A stretch of 64,000 bases of DNA, taken from Rhodobium gokarnense. GTDB taxonomy: Bacteria > Pseudomonadota > Alphaproteobacteria > Rhizobiales > Rhodobiaceae. The notes under the pieces are model-generated. The model saw nothing but the letters and a program-made list of their open reading frames with translations, was not told where the DNA came from and ran no database searches. Below, piece by piece: positions 53,053-64,000 of the stretch (the stretch's first letter is position 1; each line of letters starts with the position of its first letter). The position numbers and the translations under genes are program-made. The stretch is from positions 62,001-126,000 of the forward strand of contig NZ_JAOQNS010000005.1 in assembly GCF_025961475.1 (NCBI RefSeq), written 5' to 3'.

Positions 53053-54619
53053 CGGAAAACGTGATCTTGTTCCAGACATTGTATTTGCCCGAGGGTTTCT
53101 TCATCGGCAGCCGCCGGACCTCTTCCAGTGTCCGTGCGTCGTAGACGAGGAGCGCGCCGTTGTCCTCCCAGACCGAGACCAGCGCATAGCGGCCGTCGCG
53201 GGTGAACTCGGTATGGGCGACCGTTGCCCCCGGCACAGGCTTCAGCGTCTTCACGATCTTGAGCGTCTCCTTGTCGATGACGTGCATGACGTCCCTGTTC
53301 GGGCCGAAGAAGACGTCGGCCCAGACGTAAGGCGAGTTCTCGTGGCTGCGCAGGAAGAAGCCCGGGCCGCCGGTCCTGATGGTGCCGACCACGGTCCAGT
53401 CGTCGATGTCGATCACCGAGATGACGCCCTCGCGCAGGTGCGGCGTTGCCATTACCCGGCGGCCCTTGGAGGTCCAGACAATGCCCGATCCCAGATGCGG
53501 CATGCCCGGCAGCGGCAGGCTGGCGATTTCCCGCCCGACATCGAGATTGACGACGACGCCTTGGTCGCCGGCACGGTTGGTGCCGATGAGGTTGCGGTAG
53601 TCGGGGGTGAAGAAGAAGTCGTCGAGGGGCTCGTCGATGGCGATGCGCCGGCGGGCAAAGAGGCCCTTTTCGGCCGCCAGCGCCTCTTTCATGCCGGCCT
53701 CGTAGCTGTGCACGAAGCCGTCGTGGAAGGGACCGGCGCCGGGGTCGGTGGCGATCTCCCAAATCTCAGGCGCGTCCTTCAGGGCTAGGATGAAGCTCTT
53801 GCGCTGGGGCGCCTGGTAGACGGCGGAGACCCGCGACTTCTCGCCGTTCCTGGCGACGACGTCGACGACCTTGACGACGCTGAGGTCGGCGGTGGAGAGG
53901 ATCGTCAGCGTCTTCGGCAGATAGTTGGCGACGGCCAGCCAGCGCCCGTCATGGCTCATGGCGATGTTGCGGCTGTTGAGGCCGGCGCGCACCCGGCCGA
54001 CCTCCTTGAGGGACCAGAGGTCGTATTTCTGGACCCAGCCGTCGCGCGACATGATGAAGACGAAATGCCCGTCGGGGGAGAATTTCGGCCCGCCATGGAC
54101 GGCGAACGGGGTGGCGAACCGGTCGAGGACGTCGAAGGTGTCGCCGTCCAGCACGCTGACATGGTGGTCGCCGGTTTCAACGACGAGGGTGACGTTCATC
54201 GGATCGGCGGCAAAGACGGGCGCCGGCGCAGGCATATAGTCCTCGGCCATCTCGCGGCTTTCAGCGATCTCGTTCGGTCCCCAGGCCGGGATGTCGGCGA
54301 GCGGCGTGCGCAGATACGCGGCGAGCGCTGCGATCTCGTCGGCCTTCAGGACGTCGGCAAAACCCTCCATCTGGGTCGCCGGGCGGCCATGGGCGATCAC
54401 CTCTTCCAGCACCGGACCGCGGATGCGCTTCAGCGTTTCCGGGATCAGCGCCGGTCCGATGCCGCCGAGCCGGCTTTCGGCATGGCATTCGGCGCAATGC
54501 TCGCGGTAGAGCGCACCAGCGTCCGGATCGGCGTGCACGGGCGCAGCCGCATAAAGCCCGGCCGCCGCCGCCAGCATTGCGATCGTCGGGGCCCTAAAGG
54601 AATTCATGGGCCGGATCAT
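53036..54619 (-). CDS. nirN: NirN, c-type cytochrome d1-domain protein (dihydro-heme d1 dehydrogenase)
   Basis: A 527-residue periplasmic protein: signal peptide to about VHADPD, a cytochrome c domain with CAECH (C42, C45, H46), then an eight-bladed beta-propeller of the cytochrome d1 type ([42 protein letters not shown]). It is shorter than NirS and follows nirJ, matching NirN, which oxidises the last heme d1 precursor. The first ATG at 54619 has a GGGGGAAGAG site; a second lies at 54607. It overlaps nirJ by 26 bp. Confidence 0.92.
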   Translation of the reverse strand: MIRPMNSFRAPTIAMLAAAAGLYAAAPVHADPDAGALYREHCAECHAESRLGGIGPALIPETLKRIRGPVLEEVIAHGRPATQMEGFADVLKADEIAALAAYLRTPLADIPAWGPNEIAESREMAEDYMPAPAPVFAADPMNVTLVVETGDHHVSVLDGDTFDVLDRFATPFAVHGGPKFSPDGHFVFIMSRDGWVQKYDLWSLKEVGRVRAGLNSRNIAMSHDGRWLAVANYLPKTLTILSTADLSVVKVVDVVARNGEKSRVSAVYQAPQRKSFILALKDAPEIWEIATDPGAGPFHDGFVHSYEAGMKEALAAEKGLFARRRIAIDEPLDDFFFTPDYRNLIGTNRAGDQGVVVNLDVGREIASLPLPGMPHLGSGIVWTSKGRRVMATPHLREGVISVIDIDDWTVVGTIRTGGPGFFLRSHENSPYVWADVFFGPNRDVMHVIDKETLKIVKTLKPVPGATVAHTEFTRDGRYALVSVWEDNGALLVYDARTLEEVRRLPMKKPSGKYNVWNKITFSDGTSH

Positions 54620-55814
54620 GGCTCTTCCCCCGGAATGGCGTGACGGTCAGCCGGTCGGCATCGCCGGCAATGCCGATCTCCTCGGCGCGGAGATAGCAGG
54701 CCGGGTCCTCGGCCCATGGATCGCCGGAGACCTGCAGGGCGCGGATGCGGGTGTTGCCGCCGCAGACCTTTTGGAAGGCACAAGCACCGCAGCGTCCCTT
54801 CAGCGGCCGCGGCCGCTGGCGTAACAGCGCGAGCATCGGATCGTCGCCCGTCCACAGCGCAGAGAACGGCGCAACGCGGACGCTGCCGACCGTGTAGTCC
54901 GACCAGTAGGTGTCGGGGTGGACGTTGCCTTGCGTGTCGATATTGGCAACGCCGAGGCCGGAGGAATTGCCGCCCCAGGCCTCCAGATGCGCGCGGACAT
55001 GGGCGACCATATCGGCCGGGAAGCGCGCCGCGACCCAGCCCAGGAAGTAGACCGCATCGGCGTCGTTGTTGCCGGTGACGATCTCCAGCGGGCGGCCGTT
55101 CCGCAATGCGTCCCAGCCGCGCTCGATCACGAGGTCCATCGCGGTGCGGGTTCGGGCGTGCTCGGCGTCCTCGCCGCGGTGCTTGTCGCCGCGCCCGGCA
55201 TAGACCAGGTGCGACAGGTAGAGCTTGTCGACCCCTTCGGCCTCGCAGAGGTCGATCATTGCCGGCAGGTGCTCGGCGGTACCCTCCGTCAGGGTGAAGC
55301 GCAGGCCGACCTTGATGCCGCGCGCCTTGCAGGCGCGCACGCCGGCAAGCGCTTCGTCGAAGGCGCCGTCGACGCCGCGGAACCAGTCATGGACCCTGCC
55401 GATGCCGTCGAGCGAAATGCCGACATAGTCGAAGCCGAGAGCGGCGATGCGGTCGGCGTTGTCGCCGGTGATCCTGGTGCCGTTGGTGGAGAGCGCCAGA
55501 TGGCGGAAGCCGAGGTCGCGGGCGCGCGTCGCCAGATCGAAGAAATCGAAGCGCAGCAGCGGCTCGCCACCGGACAGGATCAGCGCCGGAACGCCGAAGG
55601 CGGCAAGGTCGTCGAGGACGCCGAGCGCCTCGTCATGGGTCAGCTCGCCCGGGAACGGCACGTCGGCCGAGGCCGTGTAGCAGTGGCGGCAGCGCAGATT
55701 GCAGCGCCGGGTGAGGTTCCAGATGACGACGGGCTTGACGGCGGCGACGCTCCGGCGCGCACGCACCGGGGTCGGCTCCAGGAGCTCTTTCATGTACTGG
55801 GTCAGCCGGAACAT
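54594..55814 (-). CDS. nirJ: NirJ, heme d1 biosynthesis radical SAM protein
   Basis: A 406-residue radical SAM enzyme. The [4Fe-4S]-SAM motif is C38-x3-C42-x2-C45 ([10 protein letters not shown]), with [11 protein letters not shown] and the C-terminal SPASM-like cysteines ([21 protein letters not shown]). It converts didecarboxysiroheme to the dioxo precursor of heme d1 by removing propionates. It lies 3 nt after nirH and before nirN, as in Paracoccus and Pseudomonas. Confidence 0.96.
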   Translation of the reverse strand: MFRLTQYMKELLEPTPVRARRSVAAVKPVVIWNLTRRCNLRCRHCYTASADVPFPGELTHDEALGVLDDLAAFGVPALILSGGEPLLRFDFFDLATRARDLGFRHLALSTNGTRITGDNADRIAALGFDYVGISLDGIGRVHDWFRGVDGAFDEALAGVRACKARGIKVGLRFTLTEGTAEHLPAMIDLCEAEGVDKLYLSHLVYAGRGDKHRGEDAEHARTRTAMDLVIERGWDALRNGRPLEIVTGNNDADAVYFLGWVAARFPADMVAHVRAHLEAWGGNSSGLGVANIDTQGNVHPDTYWSDYTVGSVRVAPFSALWTGDDPMLALLRQRPRPLKGRCGACAFQKVCGGNTRIRALQVSGDPWAEDPACYLRAEEIGIAGDADRLTVTPFRGKSHDPAHEFL

Positions 55815-55817
55815 CGC

Positions 55818-56306
55818 TCACCTCCCGTTTTTTGCAAGCCGCATGCCCGTCTTCTTCAGGATGCGGGTGGAATAAAGGATGTCGCTGCCGCGGCAGGCGG
55901 CGCCGAGGAGCCGGGCGATCTCGCCGCGCTTTTCCTCCACTTCGGCGCGGCTTTCGCCATGGACCATGGCAAAGAGATTGTAGGGCCAGTCGGGCAGCGC
56001 CCGCGGCCGCAGATAGCAGTGGCTGACGAAGGGGAGCGCGCCGACCTCCGGCCCGAGCCGGGCGACCGCGTCGTCGGCGACGTCCCAGACGCTCATGCCG
56101 TTGGCGACCATGCCGAGGGCGTAGTGGTTGGGGGCAATCGCGATGCGGCGGACGATGCCGCGGGCCTGCAGCGCCGCCAGTCGCTCGCGGACCGCGGCCT
56201 CGGCAATGCCGAGCCGGCGGCCGATCTCCGCATAGGGCTCCGGCACCAGGGGCAGCCCCGCCTGGGTCTCGGCGATCAGCCTGCGGTCGGTCTCGTCGAT
56301 CCTCAT
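55818..56306 (-). CDS. nirH: NirH, siroheme decarboxylase subunit
   Basis: A 162-residue Lrp/AsnC-like protein of the NirDLGH siroheme decarboxylase complex. An N-terminal HTH-like fold (DETDRRLIAETQAGLPL, then GIAEAAVRERLAAL) is followed by the ligand domain with HYALGMVANGMSVWDV and the basic RILKKTGMRL end. It does not act as a regulator. It overlaps nirG by 4 bp. Confidence 0.92.
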   Translation of the reverse strand: MRIDETDRRLIAETQAGLPLVPEPYAEIGRRLGIAEAAVRERLAALQARGIVRRIAIAPNHYALGMVANGMSVWDVADDAVARLGPEVGALPFVSHCYLRPRALPDWPYNLFAMVHGESRAEVEEKRGEIARLLGAACRGSDILYSTRILKKTGMRLAKNGR

Positions 56307-56776
56307 GCGCTCACCCGGAAGCCGATGTAGAACTCGGCGAGCTTGGGAAAGGTCAGGACGGCGATGCCGGTCTCCGCCTCGATCTCTTTCGCGATGCGGG
56401 CGATGTCGTCAGGCTTCTCGACCGCCAGCACGAACCACATGTTGAGCCGGTGGTCGCGCTCGTAATTGTGGGCGACTTCCCGGCGGGCATTGACGGCTTC
56501 GGCGACCGCCTCGAAGCGCTCGGCCGGCACGGCCATGGCGCAGAGGCAGAAATCGCCGCCCATCGCCGCGGCATCGAAGAACGGGCCGAAGCGGGTAATC
56601 GCGCCGATGTCGCGCAGCCTGGCGATGCGGGCGATCAGGTCGTCCTCGGCAAGGCCGAGTTCGGCGCCGGCATCCGCGAAGGGCCGCGGCGTCAGCGGAA
56701 AGCCGTCCTGCAAGGCGTTGATGATGCGCCGGTCGATATCGTCGAGGGCGTCGGGGGGAAGCGGTGCGTGCCTCAT
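56303..56776 (-). CDS. nirG: NirG, siroheme decarboxylase subunit
   Basis: A 157-residue member of the same family: DDIDRRIINALQDGFPLTPRPFAD, then ITRFGPFFDAAAMGGDFCLCAMAVP and HNYERDHRLNMWFVLAVE, with the YERxH..NMWF element that carries the catalytic His region. Product: decarboxylation of siroheme with its partners NirD, L and H. It overlaps nirH and nirDL. Confidence 0.9.
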   Translation of the reverse strand: MRHAPLPPDALDDIDRRIINALQDGFPLTPRPFADAGAELGLAEDDLIARIARLRDIGAITRFGPFFDAAAMGGDFCLCAMAVPAERFEAVAEAVNARREVAHNYERDHRLNMWFVLAVEKPDDIARIAKEIEAETGIAVLTFPKLAEFYIGFRVSA

Positions 56777-57765
56777 GCGGCGGCCTCCCCTTGCAGAAGG
56801 GCGGCCGTCTGCTTGTAGCAGCGGGTGGAGAACAGCACCTGGCGGCGGATGCCGGCGAGTTCCGGCAGATCTTCGGCGGCCGCCAGCACGCCGAGGGTCT
56901 CGGTGCGGCTGCGACCATGGATCATGGAAAAGAGCGCGTAGGGCCAGATGCCCGGCACCGTGCGGCGCTGGTAGCAGAGCGTGACGCCGGCGAGCGAGCA
57001 GAGCGCCGTTCCCGCCGCCTCGATGCGCTCTTCCGGCACCTGCCAGACGACCATGGCGTTGGCGCGCCAGCCGAGCGCCCGGTGGCGGACGATGACGCCG
57101 ATGCGGGTGAGGATGCGCGCGCCGGCAAGGATCGCAATGCGCTCCAGCACGGACGCTTCATCGCGGCCGAGGGCCTTGCCGAGCGCCGCGAACGGTCGGG
57201 GCACGAGATCGAGCCCGTCGGCAAGGGCGGCAAGGATCGGCCGGTCCTCCTCGCAAAGGACGGAGACGTCGGCCGCGCAGCAGGTGGAGAGCGGCTTGCG
57301 CGGCCCGCGCATGGAGAAGCCGAGATCGACATTGAAGGCGCGCACGAGGCGCAGGTCGAGGAGCGGCAGGCCGGTGTCTTGCTCGATCCGGTGAAGGCTC
57401 GCGGCGAGGTCGTAGGCATCGCGCGCGGTGGCGACGAACCAGAGATTCCAGGCATGCTCGCGCAGATAGCTGTGGTTGACGCCGGGCTCGGCGCCGACGA
57501 TGGCGGCGACCTCCTCGATGCGCGGCTCCGGCACGGCGAGGGCCGCAAGCGTCGAGGCGCCGGCGGTGTTCGGACGGAAGGTGGCGCCGACGCGGGAGAC
57601 GGCACCGGCCGCCTTCAGGGCCCGCAAGCGGTCGAGTACCGTCTCTTCGTCCACGCCGAGCCGCCCGGCCATCGCCGCGAACGGCGCGGCGACGAGCGGC
57701 AGGTCGCGCTGAAAATCCTCCAGGAGTGCGCGGTCGAGGGATGAGAGCCGGTCGATCATCGTCAC
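56773..57765 (-). CDS. nirDL: NirD-NirL fusion, siroheme decarboxylase subunits
   Basis: A 330-residue fusion of two AsnC-like modules. The first (1-~155, NirD-like) shows FQRDLPLVAAPFAAMAGRLG and VNHSYLREHAWNLWFVATA. The second (~175-330, NirL-like) shows LADGLDLVPRPFAALGKALG, IVRHRALGWRANAMVVW and RTVPGIWPYALFSMIHGRS. A GTG at 57765 overlaps the nirF stop (GTGA); an ATG two codons downstream (57759) is an alternative. Elsewhere nirD and nirL may be separate genes. Confidence 0.9.
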   Translation of the reverse strand: MTMIDRLSSLDRALLEDFQRDLPLVAAPFAAMAGRLGVDEETVLDRLRALKAAGAVSRVGATFRPNTAGASTLAALAVPEPRIEEVAAIVGAEPGVNHSYLREHAWNLWFVATARDAYDLAASLHRIEQDTGLPLLDLRLVRAFNVDLGFSMRGPRKPLSTCCAADVSVLCEEDRPILAALADGLDLVPRPFAALGKALGRDEASVLERIAILAGARILTRIGVIVRHRALGWRANAMVVWQVPEERIEAAGTALCSLAGVTLCYQRRTVPGIWPYALFSMIHGRSRTETLGVLAAAEDLPELAGIRRQVLFSTRCYKQTAALLQGEAAA

Positions 57766-58940
57766 AATCCGATCCTGTGCGCGCGGGCGGTGAAGAAGAT
57801 GCCGGACGGGCTCTTGGCCGTGATCTCGCCGAGCTTTTCGAAGGTCACGGCGTCATAGATGTCGACCCGGTCGGCATCGCGCACCGAGACCCAGACCTCG
57901 GTGCCGCGGGCGGTGAATTCCATGTGCAGCACCGCCGGCCCCGGCGTCAGTTCGTGGACGATCTCGTGGCTCTGGCTGTCGATGACCTGGATCGTGTCGT
58001 TGAGGGGATGGGCGTAGTTCACCCAGACCTGGCGGCCGCCCGGCCGGGCCATGGCGAAGACCGGCTGGCCGTGGGTCGGCGTGCGCGCGACCTCGCGGAA
58101 GTCGCGGGCATCCATCCACAGCACCTCGTGCTGGCCGACGGCCGGCAGCACGAACTGGTCGCCGGCGAGCGCCCAGCCCTCCAGATGGGGCATCTTGTAG
58201 ACTGGCAGCTTTTCGCGGCCGCGGCCGTAATGGGGCAGGATGCGTTCAGGCTTCGGCCTCTTTGCCCACAGGTCGATGCGGACAAGGCCGTCCTCGCCGA
58301 AGAGGCCGGCGATATAGGTGCGCCCGTCGCCGGTGATCAGCCCGTCATAGGGGTTGGTGCCGACGCCGGCGAGCTTTGTGATTGCCGGCGCCGCGCCGGA
58401 CATGTCGGCGATCCAGGTCGCGCCGGCATCCCAGAGCGAGAAGACGAAGCGCCGCCCCGGCGCGTCGACGAGGCCGACGGTCTTCGACCCGGTCGGGATG
58501 TCGGCGACCATGTCTAGGGTGTCGGCGTCGAACACCCGCACGCCGCCCGGCTCGTAGTTGGAAACCGCGACGAGCCGGCCATCATCGGAGATGGCGCCGC
58601 CGATGGAGTTGCCGGCCTGCACCACGCGCTTGACGATGGTTCTCGCGAGGATATCGACCTTGGTGAGGCCGCCGTCGCGGCCGAAGACGAAGGCGTAGCG
58701 CTCGTCGGGCGAATAGACGAGGCTGGCATGGGAGAGGTCGCCGAGGCCCTCGATGCGGCCGACGGCGGCGCGCTCGGACTGGTCGACGACGATCAGGGAG
58801 CCGGTGGCACGCTCCACGATGAGGCCGAGGTCGCCTGTGGCGCAGCAGGGCGTCTCGGCGCGGGCGGTCGCGGCGGCAAGCAGGCCGGCCGCAGCAAGGC
58901 CGAGGACGGCGCGGCGCGACAGGGGGGCGATCGATGTCAT
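57762..58940 (-). CDS. nirF: NirF, heme d1 biosynthesis protein
   Basis: A 392-residue propeller protein related to the NirS d1 domain but without a cytochrome c domain. The N-terminus MTSIAPLSRRAVLGLAAAGLLAAATARAE looks like a Tat-type export signal (SRRAVLG). Inside are AAVGRIEGLGDLSHASLVYSPDERYAFV and LHMEFTARGTEVWVSVRD, typical NirF segments. ATG 58940 overlaps nirC (4 bp) and has GGAGGAG upstream. It is needed for d1 maturation in the periplasm. Confidence 0.93.
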   Translation of the reverse strand: MTSIAPLSRRAVLGLAAAGLLAAATARAETPCCATGDLGLIVERATGSLIVVDQSERAAVGRIEGLGDLSHASLVYSPDERYAFVFGRDGGLTKVDILARTIVKRVVQAGNSIGGAISDDGRLVAVSNYEPGGVRVFDADTLDMVADIPTGSKTVGLVDAPGRRFVFSLWDAGATWIADMSGAAPAITKLAGVGTNPYDGLITGDGRTYIAGLFGEDGLVRIDLWAKRPKPERILPHYGRGREKLPVYKMPHLEGWALAGDQFVLPAVGQHEVLWMDARDFREVARTPTHGQPVFAMARPGGRQVWVNYAHPLNDTIQVIDSQSHEIVHELTPGPAVLHMEFTARGTEVWVSVRDADRVDIYDAVTFEKLGEITAKSPSGIFFTARAHRIGL

Positions 58941-59254
58941 TCGGCCGGCTCCTCCAAAAGATAGTTGGCGATCCACAGCGCCTCGGTCTCGGTCAAGAGC
59001 GGGCGCCAGGGCGGCATTGCCGTCCCCGGCAGACCGTCGAGGATGATGCCGGCGATCGCGTGCGGGTCGGCGCCGCCCAGCGCCTCGCGGGTCAGCGGGC
59101 TGCCGAGGCCACCCTTTCGCGTGAGGCCGTGGCAGGAGCCGCAGTCCTGCAGTACCAGATGCTGCAGCCGTGCCGCGCGGTCGGGCGAGACCTCATCCGC
59201 CGCCGCCGGGCCGGCCAACAGCATCAGTGCGAGGACGGCGGCGAGCCTAGCCAT
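58937..59254 (-). CDS. nirC: NirC, periplasmic c-type cytochrome
   Basis: A 105-residue monoheme cytochrome: signal peptide to about AAADE, heme site CGSCH (C38, C41, H42), then a Met-ligand candidate in GTAMPPWRPLL. It is thought to donate electrons to NirS or take part in heme d1 maturation. ATG 59254 overlaps nirE by 8 bp. Confidence 0.93.
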   Translation of the reverse strand: MARLAAVLALMLLAGPAAADEVSPDRAARLQHLVLQDCGSCHGLTRKGGLGSPLTREALGGADPHAIAGIILDGLPGTAMPPWRPLLTETEALWIANYLLEEPAE

Positions 59255-60032
59255 GGCCGGCGACCCGGGTTTCGGCCAGCATGGCGGCGACTGGCAGGCA
59301 GTCGGGCAGGTCTCGGTAGAGCGAGACAACCCGGCCGATGATGAAGAGGACCGGTGCTTCAAGGCGATTGAGAGCAACGTCCGCGCCGATCCGGTCAAGC
59401 TGGGAGACCAGCCTCTGTTCGCGCGGCGTGGTAGCGTTGGCGATTGCCATCACCGGCGTCTCGGCCGACAGGCCGTGGGCGGTGAGCCCGGCGGCGATCT
59501 CGGCAATGTTGGCAACGCCCATATAGACCACCAGCGTCGTCTCGTCGTCGGCAAGGCTCCGCCAGTCGAGGTCGAGCGGCATGTTGCGGGCGCGGTGGCC
59601 GGTGACATAGCGAACGCCGCAGGCAAGACCGCGATGGGTGAGCGGGATGCCGGTCGCGGCGGCCGCCCCTTGCGCGGCGGTGATGCCGGGCACGTAGTCG
59701 ACGGCAATACCGGCGTCGGCGAGTGCGGCGGCCTCCTCGCTGCCCCTGCCAAAGACGAGCGGGTCGCCGCCCTTCAGCCGGGCGACCGTCAGGCCGCGCG
59801 CTGCAAGGTCGACGAGAATGGCGTTGATGCGGTCCTGGGGGACGGCATGGGCGTTCGGCGCCTTGCCGACGTCGATCCGGCGCACGTCCGGCGGGACCAT
59901 GGCAAGGATTTCCGGCGATACCAGGCGGTCGAACACCACCACGTCGGCCTCCCGCAGCACCCTCAGCGCCTTCAGCGTCAGATATTCCGGGTCGCCGGGG
60001 CCTGCGCCGATCAGGAACACTTTTCCGGACAT
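59247..60032 (-). CDS. nirE: NirE, uroporphyrinogen-III C-methyltransferase
   Basis: A 261-residue SUMT. It has VFLIGAGPGDPEYLTLKALRVL at the N-terminus, DVVVFDRLVSPEI, ARLKGGDPLVFGRGSEE and VVYMGVANI. It methylates uroporphyrinogen III to precorrin-2, the entry to heme d1. It is the first biosynthetic gene after nirS and starts 77 nt beyond the nirS stop. Confidence 0.95.
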   Translation of the reverse strand: MSGKVFLIGAGPGDPEYLTLKALRVLREADVVVFDRLVSPEILAMVPPDVRRIDVGKAPNAHAVPQDRINAILVDLAARGLTVARLKGGDPLVFGRGSEEAAALADAGIAVDYVPGITAAQGAAAATGIPLTHRGLACGVRYVTGHRARNMPLDLDWRSLADDETTLVVYMGVANIAEIAAGLTAHGLSAETPVMAIANATTPREQRLVSQLDRIGADVALNRLEAPVLFIIGRVVSLYRDLPDCLPVAAMLAETRVAGHG

Positions 60033-60074
60033 GGGACCAGCCCTTTCGTCTCGCGTTCAATGGCGGGCGGGACC

Positions 60075-60098
60075 GGGGAGGACCGGACGGCCCTCCCC
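60075..60098 (-). terminator. Intercistronic hairpin between nirS and nirE
   Basis: GGGGAGG (60075-60081) and CCTCCCC (60092-60098) form a 7-bp GC stem with a 10-nt loop, 11 nt downstream of the nirS stop. No T-tract. It could lower transcription into nirE or protect the nirS message, which would match the high need for NirS relative to its assembly enzymes. Confidence 0.55.
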
Positions 60099-60109
60099 GA
60101 CCGGCGTCG

Positions 60110-64000
<3,891 letters not shown>

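Overview
The window reads as a gene-dense, high-GC alphaproteobacterial chromosome, probably Hyphomicrobiales or a close relative. Supporting signs are the five-step Hut pathway with HutF and HutG, PchR-like AraC regulators beside TonB receptors, a Paracoccus-type nir operon and compact operons with many ATGA or GTGA start/stop overlaps. The organism should be a metabolically versatile heterotroph able to denitrify through a cytochrome cd1 nitrite reductase. No rRNA, tRNA, CRISPR array, insertion sequence or phage gene was seen. No stretch longer than about 300 bases lacks a gene; the largest gap is 37589-37873.

Layout. (1) 1-7753, plus strand: the end of a LysR regulator, a hydantoinase/oxoprolinase pair (hyuA, hyuB) and a three-part TRAP transporter, forming an import-and-hydrolysis operon for an unknown cyclic amide or related acid. 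(2) 7938-22476: an iron-acquisition island. A PchR-like AraC regulator with a cysteine cluster is divergent from a siderophore receptor and a secreted Fes-like esterase. A second AraC regulator is divergent from a ten-gene minus-strand operon: receptor, DUF2218, ABC importer, a small secreted protein, ExbB, two ExbD and TonB. Both receptor promoters carry a near-identical 20-bp element. (3) 22534-29893: histidine catabolism, hutI-hutH-hutG-hutU divergent from hutF-hutC, with a probable HutC operator between them.

(4) 29890-44086: a catabolic region built around a GntR/UTRA regulator at 37874. To its left (minus strand) lie an aldehyde dehydrogenase, a ThDP enzyme, a spermidine/putrescine-type ABC importer and a TIGR02444 protein. 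To its right (plus strand) lie UbiD, UbiX, an Asp/Glu-racemase-fold enzyme and a three-subunit flavin dehydrogenase of the HcnABC/opine-oxidase type. I do not recognise the combination as a named pathway. (5) 44129-51616, minus strand: a six-gene, fully overlapping exopolysaccharide locus comprising an Hpt protein, a BcsB-like protein, a GT2 synthase with an N-terminal MshEN/T2SSE-N-like domain, a membrane GT-C-like protein, a response regulator with a dead GGDEF domain and an outer-membrane protein.

(6) 51784-64000: denitrification. nirS-E-C-F-DL-G-H-J-N run on the minus strand and continue into a small membrane protein, a DsrC/TusE-like protein lacking the C-terminal cysteine, and two tiny overlapping genes. 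nirI reads the other way and runs off the right edge. The nirS/nirI gap holds an NNR/DNR-type box plus a second dyad 24 bp away. The most promising leads for something undescribed are the phosphorelay and MshEN-equipped polysaccharide locus, the DsrC-like tail of the nir operon, and the UbiD/UbiX/ThDP/HcnABC-like catabolic cluster.
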